The notes: generated from the sequence alone by a model not told the origin. Positions 16,468 through 25,232 are shown, numbered from the stretch's first letter. The stretch is 64,000 nucleotides of DNA from Actinomadura rupiterrae (GCF_024172125.1 NZ_JAMZEA010000015.1:1-64000); one strand, 5' to 3'. Numbers and translations are program-made.

Positions 16468-16887
16468 TCAGGGGACGACGACGGTGCCGGTGGCGGTGAC
16501 GACGGTGATCGGTTCGGCGAGCACCTCGGCGGACGACTCGCCCTTGTCGGGGCGGCCTCGGCACACGACGCGGGCGGTGAGGTCCAGGGTGCGGCTGCGG
16601 CGGCCGACGCGGGTGACCACGGCGGTGGCCTCCACCACGTCCCCGGCGCGCAGCGGCGCGAGGAACCGCACGTCGGCGTACCCGGCGAACAGGCCCTCGT
16701 CGCCGTCGGTGCGGATGCACACCTCGGTGGCGACGTCGCCGAACAGGCCGAGCACGTACGCGCCGTCCACCAGGTTCCCGGCGTAGTGGGCGTGGGAGTA
16801 GGGGACGTAGCGGCGGTGGGTGACGGCAAGGCCCGTCCGCGGGTCGGCCGCCGCGTTGCTGTCGTCTGCGTTGCTGTCGTCGGTCAC
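16468..16887 (-). CDS. kal: 3-aminobutyryl-CoA ammonia-lyase (Kal)
   Basis: Hotdog-fold enzyme of 139 residues that removes ammonia from L-3-aminobutyryl-CoA to give crotonyl-CoA, a late step of lysine fermentation. The diagnostic segment SHAHYAGNLVDG (about residues 31-42), then LFGDVATE and GDEGLFAGYADVRFLAPL, matches Kal proteins of fermentative bacteria closely. The first 20 residues are an Asp/Asn/Ala-rich tail. Its start overlaps the end of kamE by four bases, so it is the third gene of a kamD-kamE-kal operon. The next enzyme, a crotonyl-CoA-using beta-oxidation step, is not adjacent. The assignment is strong because both sequence and neighbours agree. Confidence 0.9.
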   Translation of the reverse strand: MTDDSNADDSNAAADPRTGLAVTHRRYVPYSHAHYAGNLVDGAYVLGLFGDVATEVCIRTDGDEGLFAGYADVRFLAPLRAGDVVEATAVVTRVGRRSRTLDLTARVVCRGRPDKGESSAEVLAEPITVVTATGTVVVP

Positions 16888-17738
16888 GGGGTCTCCTCGG
16901 AGCCGGAGGCCGCTCCGGCGGGCAGCAGGGCGTGGACGAGGTAGGAGGCGACCTCCGACGGGGTGGTGCCCTTGCCGAAGATGCGGTCCACGCCCAGGTC
17001 GGACGGGGTGACGGTGTCGAAGCGGGGGCCGCCGACCACCAGCAGCGGGCGGCCGATCCCGGCGGCGACGGCGGTGGGGTACTCGGCGTGGAAGGCCGCG
17101 GCCATCTGCTTGGTGTTGTGCAGGTGGGCGTTGCGCTGGGTGACGACCTGGGAGACCAGGACGGCGTCGGCGTCCTCGGCCTTGGCGCGCTCGACCAGCT
17201 CCTCGACGGTGACCTGGGCGCCCATGTTCACCACCTGGATCTCGCGGTAGTACTCCAGGCCCTTCTCCCCGGCGAAGCCCTTGACGTTGAGGATCGCGTC
17301 GATGCCGACGGTGTGGGCGTCGGTGCCGATGCAGGCGCCGACCACGACCAGGCGGCGGCCGAGCGCGCCGCGGATCGCCTGGTTGATCTCCGGCGCGGAC
17401 AGCAGCGGGTACTCGCGTCCCTCGGGGACGGGGATGGAGGCGTAGTCGATGAGGTGGCCGGTGCGGCCGTAGACGATGAAGAAGGTGAAGTCGGGGCCCA
17501 TCGGCTTGGCGTGCACGACGCTGGCGGGGTCCAGGCCCATCTTCCCGGCGAGCTGGAGCGCGGCGGCGTCGGCGCGGGGCCCGGCCGGGACGGGCAGGGT
17601 GAACGACATCTGGATGAGGCCGTCGCCGGTGGTGTCGCCGTAGGGGCGGATGACCTGCCGGGTGTCGGCGGGTTCGGCCGGGGCCTGGGTCCCGGCTCCG
17701 GTCGCGGTTCCGGTTCCGGTCAGCGGGTCGGCGGTCAT
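16884..17738 (-). CDS. kamE: Lysine 5,6-aminomutase beta subunit (KamE)
   Basis: Cobalamin-binding subunit of the adenosylcobalamin- and PLP-dependent 5,6-aminomutase, which moves the terminal amino group of beta-lysine (or D-lysine) to C5. In the 284-residue product the base-off B12 motif DxHxxG is D140-A-H142-T-V-G145, and Lys153 is eleven residues after the His, exactly where the PLP-binding lysine lies in the clostridial enzyme. The first 28 residues are a Thr/Ala/Gly-rich tail. The ATG at 17738 overlaps the end of kamD (ATGA), so the subunits are made coupled. The pathway context is given by kal downstream and by kdd and kamA 8-10 kb away. Confidence 0.93.
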   Translation of the reverse strand: MTADPLTGTGTATGAGTQAPAEPADTRQVIRPYGDTTGDGLIQMSFTLPVPAGPRADAAALQLAGKMGLDPASVVHAKPMGPDFTFFIVYGRTGHLIDYASIPVPEGREYPLLSAPEINQAIRGALGRRLVVVGACIGTDAHTVGIDAILNVKGFAGEKGLEYYREIQVVNMGAQVTVEELVERAKAEDADAVLVSQVVTQRNAHLHNTKQMAAAFHAEYPTAVAAGIGRPLLVVGGPRFDTVTPSDLGVDRIFGKGTTPSEVASYLVHALLPAGAASGSEETP

Positions 17739-19396
17739 GCGGGCACCTCCTGCGGGGCGGTCGCGGCGTGCGGGTCCTCGCTGTCGAGGATCTCGATGGC
17801 GGGGTTGACGTAGCCGTCGGCGCGCTCGACGACGCCGTCCAGGCCCTTGCCGCCGCCCGGGGGCCGGCGGGTGACGCCGAAGGTGCCCTCGGCGATCGCG
17901 GTGAGCAGCCCGTCCTTCTCGACCTTCTCCAGCAGGTCGATCGACTCCGACAGCACGCGGCGGGCGCGCTCGGCGACGAACCCGCCGGGGCGGGGCACGA
18001 AGTCCTCGGCGAGGCCGCCGCAGGCGTCGCGGACGTAGCGGACGTTCTCCAGCGCCAGGTCGCGGTCCGACAGCCAGGGGGTGTGGATGCCCTCGGTCAT
18101 CATCCCGATCAGGATGATCGACTGGCCGGTCATCACGCCGGCGAGGTTGAAGAAGGCGTCCAGCAGGTAGCCGGCGAAGATGTTGCCGGTCATGTGCTTG
18201 GTCGGCGGCATGTACTTCAGCGGCGCGTCGGGGAACAGCTCGCGGACCAGCTGCGCGTGCGCCAGTTCCAGCCGGAACGACTCGGGGATCTTCGGGTTGA
18301 TCTCGAAGGCGTGGCCGAGGCCGAGCTGGGCGTCGGACAGGCCCGCCTCGTGCCCGAACCGCTCGTTCAGCAGCTGCGACACGATGACGGTGTGCGCGGC
18401 GTCGACGGCGTCGGCGGTGGTGAGGTAGTTGTCCTCGCCGGTGTTGATGCAGATCCCGGCGCGGGCGTGGATCTGGCGGGAGAACCGCTGGTCGATGAAG
18501 GTGCGGCGGGGGTTGATGTCGCGGAAGATGATGCCGTACATGCAGTCGTTCAGCATCATGTCCAGGCGCTCCAGCCCGGCCAGCGTCGCGATCTCGGGCA
18601 TGCACAGCCCGGAGGCGTAGTTGGTGAGCCGCACGTACCGGCCGAGCTCGCGCGACACGTCGTCCAGCGCGGCGCGCATCAGCCGGAAGTTCTCCTGGGT
18701 GGCGTAGGTGCCGGCGTAGCCCTCGCGGGTGGCGCCCTCGGGGACGAAGTCCAGCAGCGACTGCCCGGTGGAGCGGATCACCGCGACGACGTCGGCGCCC
18801 TCGCGGGCGGCGGCCTGCGCCTGGGGGATGTCCTCGTAGATGTCGCCGGTGGCGACGATGAGGTAGATCCACGGCTGGTCGGGGTCGCCGACGTCCTTCA
18901 GCATCCGGTCGCGTTCGGCGCGGCGCCGGTCGATGCGGGTGACGCCGCCGCGCGCGGCGCCGTGGGCGGCCTCGCGGGCGGTGCGGGCGTCGGCGCCGGT
19001 CGGGAGGCGGAACCGGACGCGTCCGGCGGCGGCGGCGCCGGCCAGCTCGGCCAGGGAGCCGTGGCCGCCGGTGTTCAGGGCGTCCCAGACCGGCAGCGCG
19101 ACGCCGTGCTCCAGCCCGACCTGGGCCTGGACGGCGTCGACCAGGTGGTTGGCCCAGGGGCGGCCGTCGGCGTCGGCGCCCGACAGACCGGCCAGGCGCA
19201 GCAGGGCGCGCTCGACCGACACGGTGGTGTGGGTGCGGGCCATCCGGATGACCGGTTCGGCGGCGCGTGCGGCCAGGGCGCGGGCCTTGCGGACGACCTC
19301 GGGGTCGAGGTCGAGCTTGCCGCGGGCGGGCGCGCCGCCGGGGCCGTTCGGGGTGAGGGCGGCCGGGTTCGGGCCGGGCGTGTCCGGGCCGGTCAC
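17735..19396 (-). CDS. kamD: Lysine 5,6-aminomutase alpha subunit (KamD)
   Basis: Catalytic-barrel subunit paired with KamE. The 553-residue product matches KamD through its length: GKLDLDPEVVRKARALA near the N terminus, then HTTVSVERALLRLAGLSGAD, TGDIYEDIPQAQAAAREGAD and the conserved TGQSLLDFVPEGATREGYAG. The first 35 residues are an extra Pro/Gly-rich tail. The frame is open to 19534, but I chose the GTG at 19396 because GAGGGGGG lies directly upstream. First gene of the kamD-kamE-kal operon. A palindrome shared with the kdd/kamA control region lies 160 bp upstream, which suggests joint regulation. Confidence 0.92.
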   Translation of the reverse strand: MTGPDTPGPNPAALTPNGPGGAPARGKLDLDPEVVRKARALAARAAEPVIRMARTHTTVSVERALLRLAGLSGADADGRPWANHLVDAVQAQVGLEHGVALPVWDALNTGGHGSLAELAGAAAAGRVRFRLPTGADARTAREAAHGAARGGVTRIDRRRAERDRMLKDVGDPDQPWIYLIVATGDIYEDIPQAQAAAREGADVVAVIRSTGQSLLDFVPEGATREGYAGTYATQENFRLMRAALDDVSRELGRYVRLTNYASGLCMPEIATLAGLERLDMMLNDCMYGIIFRDINPRRTFIDQRFSRQIHARAGICINTGEDNYLTTADAVDAAHTVIVSQLLNERFGHEAGLSDAQLGLGHAFEINPKIPESFRLELAHAQLVRELFPDAPLKYMPPTKHMTGNIFAGYLLDAFFNLAGVMTGQSIILIGMMTEGIHTPWLSDRDLALENVRYVRDACGGLAEDFVPRPGGFVAERARRVLSESIDLLEKVEKDGLLTAIAEGTFGVTRRPPGGGKGLDGVVERADGYVNPAIEILDSEDPHAATAPQEVPA

Positions 19397-19556
19397 CGGG
19401 GTGCCCCCCTCGACGGGTCGGTCGGCTGGGCGGTCGGCCGGCGGCCGGGCCGTTGGGTGGGCATCGCCGTTCCCTTCCTCCGCCGCGCCCGCCCCGCGCC
19501 GGCTTCGGGCACGCGGACGGGCCGCGACGAACAATCGTCCTCATTGACGCGTTCTC

Positions 19557-19577
19557 TACGGAAGATCTTCCGGTATG
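19557..19577. promoter_or_regulatory. Candidate operator of the lysine loci (copy 1)
   Basis: A 12-bp perfect palindrome GGAAGATCTTCC (19560-19571) flanked by TAC on the left and GGTATG on the right. On the minus strand it reads CATACC-GGAAGATCTTCC-GTA. It matches the element at 26421-26440 at nearly every position except one missing central base. It lies between kamD (minus) and asnB (plus). The gap 19397-19779 holds no other recognisable feature. Confidence 0.6.
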
Positions 19578-19779
19578 CACCATGTCACGCGCAAGAACCT
19601 CTTTGCAGTCCCTCCGGAAACCGCGTTCCGGACACCTACCCACGCGCCGCGCCGCATGAAACAAGTTCGTCCGGCTAATCAATTGGGGGTGGCCCCGCCC
19701 CCACGGCCACGCCCCCGAACCGACGCGCGCGCCCCGCCGGGCGCGCGCGACCAGCGAGCGCACCGAGGAGAGCGAACGC

Positions 19780-21702
19780 ATGTGCGGAATCACCGGATGG
19801 GTGGACTTCGACCGCGACCTGACCGCCGGCGCGGCGCACGCCGACACCGCCCGCACCGCGGCGGCGATGGTCGCCACCATGGCCTGCCGGGGCCCCGACG
19901 ACCAGGGCGCCTGGACCGCCCCGCACGCCGTCCTCGGCCACCGGCGGCTCGCCGTCATCGACATCGAGGGCGGCCGCCAGCCCATGACCGCCGCGACCCC
20001 CGGCTCCCCCGCTCCCGGCGCTCCCGGCGCTCCTGGGGGCGACGGGCCCGGGAGTGACGGGCCGGCCGCCGTCCTCACCTACAGCGGCGAGGTCTACAAC
20101 TTCACCGAGCTGCGCGCCGAACTGACCGCCCTGGGCCACACCTTCCGCACCCGCTCCGACACCGAGGTCGTCCTGCACGCCTACCTGCAATGGGGCGAGC
20201 ACATGGCCGAACGCCTCAACGGCATGTACGCCCTGGCGGTCTGGGACACCCGCACCGAGGAGCTGCTGCTGGTCCGCGACCGGCTCGGCGTCAAGCCGCT
20301 GTACTGGCGGCGGCTGCCCGGCGGCCTGGCGTTCGGGTCCGAGCCCAAGGCGATCCTCGCCCACCCGGGCGCCGACGCCGTCCTGGACGCCGACGGACTG
20401 CGCGGCATCCTCGGCTTCTTCAAGGACGTCGGCCACTCCCCCTACCGCGGCATCGACGAGCTGCGCCCCGGGCACGTGCTGCGGATCGGCCGCTCCGGCG
20501 TGACCGTCCGCCGCTACTGGCGGCCGCCGTCCGCGCCGCACGCCGACGACCTGCCCACCACCATCGCCCGCGTCCGCGAGCTGCTGGAGGACATCGTCAC
20601 CCGCCAGCTGGTGTCGGACGTCCCGCTGTGCACGCTGCTGTCGGGCGGGCTGGACTCCAGCATCGTCACCGCCCTGGCCGCCGCCCGCGGCCCCGTCCGG
20701 TCCTTCGCCGTCGACTTCACCGGCCAGGCCGAGACGTTCGTGCCCGACTTCATGCGCGACACCCCCGACACCCCGTTCGTGCACGAGCTCGCCGAGCACG
20801 CCAAGACCGAGCACGCCGACATCGTCGTGGACGCCGCCCGCCTCGCCGACCCCGACCTGCGCCGCACCGTCGTACGCGCCTTCGACGAACCCGCCGTCAA
20901 CGGCGACATGAACACCTCCCTGTACCTGCTGTTCCGCGCGATCCGGGACGAGTCGACCGTCGCGCTGTCGGGCGAGTCGGCCGACGAGGTGTTCGGCGGC
21001 TACCTGTGGTTCCACGACCACGACTCCGTCCGCGCCGCCACCTTCCCCTGGGTCGCGATGGGCATGCGGCAGGCCACCCAGTTCGGCTCCGACCAGACCG
21101 GCCCCCTGGACCCCGCCCTGGTCGGCGGCCTGGACATGCCCGGCCACCTCGCCGAGCAGTACCGCCAGGCCGTCGCCGACGTCCCCGAGGTCCCCGGTGA
21201 GGACGAGCACGAACGCCGCATGCGCCGCGTCTGCCACCTGCACCTCACCCACTTCCTGCCGATGCTGCTGGACCGCAAGGACCGCGCCAGCATGGCCGTC
21301 GGCCTGGAGGTGCGGGTGCCGTTCTGCGACCACCGGCTCGTGGAGTACGTCTACGGCTCCCCGTGGGCGATGAAGAACCACGACGGCCGCGAGAAGAGCC
21401 TGCTGCGCGCCGCCGGACGCCACCTGCTGCCGCCCTCCATCGCCGCCCGCCGCAAGAGCCCCTACCCCGCCATCCAGGACCCCGCCTACGAGCTGGCCCT
21501 GCTCGACCAGGTCCGCGACCTGCTCGCCGACCCCAACGCGCCCGTCACCCCGCTGCTGGACCGCGCCGCCGTCAAGGAGATGACCGAACGGCCCCTGGAC
21601 GGCACCGTCGGCACCGGCTTCGGCGGACGCCGCAGCGCCTTCGAACTCGTCCTCAGCCTGGACGTGTGGCTGCGCGACCAGAACGTCCGCCTCGCCCTCT
21701 GA
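19780..21702 (+). CDS. asnB: Asparagine synthase, glutamine-hydrolysing (AsnB)
   Basis: Two-domain amidotransferase of 640 residues that makes asparagine from aspartate, ATP and glutamine. The nucleophile Cys2 (MCGITGW) starts the class II glutaminase domain, which carries a 20-residue Gly/Pro-rich insertion near residue 75. The synthetase domain has the PP-loop SGGLDSS (about 289) and the ending KSPYPAIQDPAYE typical of actinobacterial AsnB. The ATG has GAGGAGAGCG upstream. It is divergent from kamD, with the candidate lysine-regulon operator in the gap, so it may be co-regulated with lysine catabolism. An amidation role on a different amino acid cannot be excluded. Confidence 0.9.
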   Translation: MCGITGWVDFDRDLTAGAAHADTARTAAAMVATMACRGPDDQGAWTAPHAVLGHRRLAVIDIEGGRQPMTAATPGSPAPGAPGAPGGDGPGSDGPAAVLTYSGEVYNFTELRAELTALGHTFRTRSDTEVVLHAYLQWGEHMAERLNGMYALAVWDTRTEELLLVRDRLGVKPLYWRRLPGGLAFGSEPKAILAHPGADAVLDADGLRGILGFFKDVGHSPYRGIDELRPGHVLRIGRSGVTVRRYWRPPSAPHADDLPTTIARVRELLEDIVTRQLVSDVPLCTLLSGGLDSSIVTALAAARGPVRSFAVDFTGQAETFVPDFMRDTPDTPFVHELAEHAKTEHADIVVDAARLADPDLRRTVVRAFDEPAVNGDMNTSLYLLFRAIRDESTVALSGESADEVFGGYLWFHDHDSVRAATFPWVAMGMRQATQFGSDQTGPLDPALVGGLDMPGHLAEQYRQAVADVPEVPGEDEHERRMRRVCHLHLTHFLPMLLDRKDRASMAVGLEVRVPFCDHRLVEYVYGSPWAMKNHDGREKSLLRAAGRHLLPPSIAARRKSPYPAIQDPAYELALLDQVRDLLADPNAPVTPLLDRAAVKEMTERPLDGTVGTGFGGRRSAFELVLSLDVWLRDQNVRLAL

Positions 21703-21739
21703 CCCGGGTCGCCCCGGCCGCCCGGGGCCCTGCCCTAAC

Positions 21740-21757
21740 CCCCAGGTGACCTTGGGG
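21740..21757. promoter_or_regulatory. 18-bp dyad upstream of the membrane-protein operon
   Basis: CCCCAGGTGACCTTGGGG is an imperfect dyad (outer five bases on each side pair perfectly). It lies about 120 bp before the next start codon and just upstream of a TAGGTT element at 21766, so it could be an operator near a promoter. Function not known. Confidence 0.3.
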
Positions 21758-21874
21758 TATCGCGCTAGGTTCCAGTCCGGTCACACTCACGCGCAAAGCC
21801 TGACCCAAACACCTTCCGTGAAAGTAAAATCACCAACCGTCACAATGGTGTTCGACCGGGAACGGAAGTGGGCC

Positions 21875-22648
21875 ATGCCTGTCTACCTCCTCGCGGCGGC
21901 GTGCGCGATCGCCGTCGTGGTCATCGCGAGCCGCCTGCTGCGCCGCACCGGGCGCGGCTCCGACGACGCCTCCCCCGACGGCCCCACCAACAACCACGCC
22001 GGAGCGATGCTGTCGGCGCTGTTCCTGCTCGCGTTCGCCATCGCGATCGTCGTGCCCTGGACCAGCGCCGACGCCGCCCGCTCCAACACCTACACCGAGG
22101 CGCAGGCCCTGGTGGAGACCTACTGGTCCGCCGGACGCCTCGACCCCGCCGACGCCGCCCGCACCCGCACCGAACTCGCCGACTACGCCGCCTTCGTCCG
22201 CCGCACCGAGTGGCCGCTGATGCGCGACCACCGCACGCTCAGCCCCGACGGCTGGGCCCGCCTGGACCGGCTGCGCCGCGAGACCGCCGCCGTCCCGTTC
22301 AAGGACGGCGACGACTCCCAGGACGCCCGCACCGCCGTCCTGGACCACCTGTCGGAGATCTCCGCCGCCCGCCACCAGCGCGCCATGGACGCCCGCGCCC
22401 ACGTCCCGCCCGGCCTGCTCGCCATCACCCTGCTCACCGGCCTCGTCGTGATCGTCCTGCCGCTGCTCGGCGGCGCCCGCCCGCGCGGCTTCGCGCTCGT
22501 CCCGCTGTGCATCATGGCCGCGCTGCTCGCCTTCGGGATGTACCTCGCGCTGGACATCTCGCACGTGTTCAGCGGCTCCCTCGCCGTCCACCCCGACGCG
22601 TTCAGCGCCGTCAGCGGCGAGTTCGCCCGCATCGCCCAGGGAGGCTGA
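21875..22648 (+). CDS. Bestrophin-like (DUF4239-type) membrane protein
   Basis: Predicted inner-membrane protein of 257 residues with an N-terminal helix (VYLLAAACAIAVVVIASRLL), a second helix near residue 50 (AMLSALFLLAFAIAIVVPWT), a soluble helical middle of about 110 residues, and two helices near the C terminus. This arrangement and the phrase EAQALVETYW fit DUF4239 proteins, which are remote relatives of bestrophin channels. No function is established in actinobacteria. I chose the ATG at 21875 (GGGAACGGAAG upstream) over earlier in-frame starts. The next gene starts three bases after its stop, so the two form an operon; the partner is a proline-rich exported protein. Confidence 0.7.
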   Translation: MPVYLLAAACAIAVVVIASRLLRRTGRGSDDASPDGPTNNHAGAMLSALFLLAFAIAIVVPWTSADAARSNTYTEAQALVETYWSAGRLDPADAARTRTELADYAAFVRRTEWPLMRDHRTLSPDGWARLDRLRRETAAVPFKDGDDSQDARTAVLDHLSEISAARHQRAMDARAHVPPGLLAITLLTGLVVIVLPLLGGARPRGFALVPLCIMAALLAFGMYLALDISHVFSGSLAVHPDAFSAVSGEFARIAQGG

Positions 22649-22651
22649 CCG

Positions 22652-24271
22652 ATGCGCCGCGCGCTCGCCCTCCCGGCGCTGGTGCTCATCACCGCCGCCG
22701 CGAGCGGCATGACCCTCTCCCCACCCCTGCACGCCACCCCCGCCTCCGCCGAAACCCCCGACCCCCCGAACGCCCCCCGCCCACGCGCCCCCAAACCCCC
22801 ACCCGCAATCTTCAAGCACACCACCCCGCAGCCCCACCTCCCCCGCCCCCTCCGGGCCCCCGTCCCGCGGATGCCCGCCCCGTCCCCTGCCCACGCCCCG
22901 CACGACGAGGCCGACCCGCAGGCGCCCGCCCCGAGCACCACCGGCAGCACGCAGACGCCCACCCCCCGCGCTGCACCTGACCCGCAGTCCCCCGCGCCGT
23001 ACGGTGCCGAGCACCCGCGAACGCCCCCTCCGCGCGCGACCGGTGCCCCGCAGCCGACCACCCCGGGCGACGACAGCGGTCCGCGGGCGACCGCCCCACC
23101 GGCGCCCGCGCCGCGCGGCGCCGAGGACCGGCGGATCACCGCCGCGCGCGCTGCCGGTGATCCGCGGCTGACCGTCCCGGGCGACAACGCTGGCCCGCGC
23201 GTGGCCGTCCCGCGCGCTGCACCCAGCCCGCCGGCGCCCTCTCCGCGCGGCCCCGAGGGCCCGCGGACGCCCTCTCCGCGCGCTGCCGGTGATCCGCAGC
23301 CGACCGCCTCGGGCGACGACGGCGGTCCGCAGGTGGCGGTCCCGCGCGCTGCGGCCGGTCCGCCAGCGCCCGCGCCGCGTGGCGCGGAAGGTCCGCGGAC
23401 GAGCGTCCCGGGCGCTGCCGGTGGTCCGCGGGTGGACATGCCGGGCGGCGCGCTGGGTGCGCCTTCGGCGGGCGGGTTGCTCACAGGGAATGATTCGTAC
23501 TCGCTGCTTTTGCCGCAGCCGTCTGGGGCGTCCTCGCCTCGGCCGGATGCGGCGTCCGATGATCCGGCGCCGCCTTCGCCCCGGCCTCGGGCTCAGCCGG
23601 AGCCGCAGCCTCGGCCGCGCAAGGACGGAGCCGAAAGCCAGGCTGCGGCGAAGGCGAGCCCTCCGCTGCCGTCCGGGGCCGGGCTCGGGTCCGGTTCTGA
23701 TCCTGGCTCGGGCTCGGCGGACGCTTCGGTGTCGGTCTCGGTGCTCGCTCCCGCGCCCACGCCGACGACGCCCGGGACGATCCTGAGCGTGTGCGTCCAT
23801 GCCGATGTGATCGTGCATATCTGGGTGGGCGTCGGGATCTTCGGCCAGGCGTGCGGCTGTCCCCCGCCCCCACCTCCGCCGCCGCCTCCTCCCCCGCCGC
23901 CGCCACCCCCTCCGACCACACCGCCGCCCCCGCCTCCGCCACCACCCACGACACCGCCGCCTCCTCCCCCGACGACGCCGCCTGCGCCGCCGCCGGTCAC
24001 GCCGCCTAATCCGCCGCCGCCCGCGGCTTCGCCTGCGCCGCATCCGCAGCCTGCCGCCGCACCGCCGGTGCAGCGCCCGGCGCCTCCGGCTGCCGTGCCG
24101 CACCCGTCCAAGCCCGCGCCGAAGCCACCGGCACGGCCCCGCATCCACGGACCGCACCACCCGATCGCGGTCATCCACCCCCAGCGCAAGGCGGGCTTCG
24201 GCGCACCGCTGGTCACCGTCGTCCTCGCCGTAGTGATCAGCGCCGGCGTCGCAACCCTCTTCGCGCACTGA
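22652..24271 (+). CDS. Proline-rich repetitive exported protein with C-terminal anchor
   Basis: I do not recognise a function. The 539-residue product starts with a signal-like segment (ALALPALVLITAAASG). Residues from about 115 to 275 consist of degenerate repeats rich in PRAA, APRG, GPRT and GDD that recur roughly every 45 residues. A Ser/Gly-rich part follows, then a short hydrophobic stretch ILSVCVHADVIVHIWVGVG, a poly-proline block (about 410-470) broken by Thr, and a C-terminal membrane helix (APLVTVVLAVVISAGVATLF). The layout suggests a wall-spanning or surface protein anchored at the C terminus. It is in an operon with the DUF4239-type membrane protein and sits just before a tandem-repeat array. 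Confidence 0.65.
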   Translation: MRRALALPALVLITAAASGMTLSPPLHATPASAETPDPPNAPRPRAPKPPPAIFKHTTPQPHLPRPLRAPVPRMPAPSPAHAPHDEADPQAPAPSTTGSTQTPTPRAAPDPQSPAPYGAEHPRTPPPRATGAPQPTTPGDDSGPRATAPPAPAPRGAEDRRITAARAAGDPRLTVPGDNAGPRVAVPRAAPSPPAPSPRGPEGPRTPSPRAAGDPQPTASGDDGGPQVAVPRAAAGPPAPAPRGAEGPRTSVPGAAGGPRVDMPGGALGAPSAGGLLTGNDSYSLLLPQPSGASSPRPDAASDDPAPPSPRPRAQPEPQPRPRKDGAESQAAAKASPPLPSGAGLGSGSDPGSGSADASVSVSVLAPAPTPTTPGTILSVCVHADVIVHIWVGVGIFGQACGCPPPPPPPPPPPPPPPPPPTTPPPPPPPPPTTPPPPPPTTPPAPPPVTPPNPPPPAASPAPHPQPAAAPPVQRPAPPAAVPHPSKPAPKPPARPRIHGPHHPIAVIHPQRKAGFGAPLVTVVLAVVISAGVATLFAH

Positions 24272-24309
24272 TCCCACCCGCGCGGGCACCTAGCCAAGTG
24301 GTCAGGTGC

Positions 24310-24661
24310 CCGCGCGGTGGCATGTCCGCGCGGTGGCATGTCCGCGCGGTGGCATGTCCGCGCGGTGGCATGTCCGCGCGGTGGCATGTCCGCGTGGGCC
24401 CGTGTCCGTGCGGGCCCGTGTCCGTGCGGGCCCGTGTCCGCGCGGGCCCATGTCCGCGCGGGCCCATGTCCGTGTGGAGGTAGGGCCGTGTGGAGGTAGG
24501 GCCGTGTGGAGGTAGGGCCGTGTGGAGGTAGGGCCGTGTGGAGGTAGGGCCGTGTGGAGGTAGGGCCGTGTGGAGGTAGGGCCGTGTGGAGGTAGGGCCG
24601 TGTGGAGGTAGGGCCGTGTGGAGGTAGGGCCGTGTGGAGGTAGGACCGCGCGGAGGTGGGG
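24310..24661. repeat. 22-copy 16-bp tandem repeat in three variant blocks
   Basis: Exactly 22 consecutive 16-bp units fill 352 bp. Each starts with CCG(C/T)G(C/T)GG. Block A has 5 units ending TGGCATGT (24310-24389). Block B has 5 units ending GCCC(G/A)TGT (24390-24469). Block C has 12 units ending AGGTAGGG or close variants (24470-24661). The period is not a multiple of three and no gene reads through it convincingly. It lies between the convergent ends of the proline-rich gene and the NUDIX remnant. Confidence 0.93.
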
Positions 24662-24711
24662 TGAGGTCGCCTGGTCGTGCTTGTGCGGGGAGTGGGCGGG
24701 TTGGTTGGGGG

Positions 24712-25232
24712 CTAGGGGGCTTGGAGGTGGCGGTGCAGGGCTAGCCAGGGGGCGGGGGCGCAGCGGTTGGTGAGTTCGGTGGGGTCTAGCCAGGCTGCGT
24801 CGGTGCATTCGCTGGACGGTGCTGGGCGTGTTGCTGGGCCCGGGGTGTCCAGGCGGGTGGTGTAGAAGGCCATGAACGTCCTCGGCGGGTAGCCGTAGCC
24901 GTCGGGCGGTGCGGCCTCCAGGGTGATCGCCTGTCCGCCGAACAGGCGCAGGTCACCGGCCGGGACGACCAGGCCGGTCTCCTCTGCCAGTTCACGCGCG
25001 GCCGCGTCCGCCGGGGCCTCGCCTGGCTCCACGTGTCCGCCGGGGACCTCCCAGCCGCGGCCCGACGGTCCACGCGGGTCAGCAGCGTCCGCCCGGCCGA
25101 GTCCAGCACCAGCGCGAACGCCGTGGTCACCACCCGTCCGCCGGACGGGAGGTCCGGCGTCAGCAGCACGTCCATCCGGTGCGCGACCGGAATCCACGGG
25201 ACCGTCACCGTCTCCACCACCATGCCCGCCAT
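24712..25232 (-). pseudogene. NUDIX hydrolase, frameshifted
   Basis: The N-terminal half (MVVETVTVPWIPVAHRMDVL to LLTRVD) is in one frame and the NUDIX half is in another. The NUDIX box G-HVEPG-E-APADAAA-REL-AEETG fits GX5EX7REUXEEXGU in the second frame. The switch must fall near 25060-25073, after the codons for RVD and before SGRGWEVPGG. A single missing base there restores one continuous protein of about 173 residues, and the total length (521) is one short of a multiple of three. Such enzymes hydrolyse nucleoside diphosphate derivatives. It is either a recent mutation or a base missed in sequencing; the coding quality of both halves is high. Confidence 0.8.

Noticed and set aside
15981..16499. 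Frames of about 170 codons between lnt and kal
   Set aside because: Arg/Pro-rich composition typical of chance frames; overlapping alternatives on both strands look the same.
19397..19534. Longer N terminus for KamD from the ATG at 19534
   Set aside because: Low-complexity Arg/Pro sequence with no ribosome site; a GTG with a strong site lies downstream.
21830..24289. Long minus-strand frame opposite the membrane and proline-rich genes
   Set aside because: An Arg/Gly-rich shadow of the proline-rich repeats.
24310..24661. Possible CRISPR array
   Set aside because: Units are only 16 bp, directly adjacent, with no unique spacers and no cas genes.
24302..24808. Reading frames through the 16-bp repeats giving regular peptide repeats
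   Set aside because: The repeat period is not a multiple of three, frames exist on both strands, and none has a ribosome site or domain.
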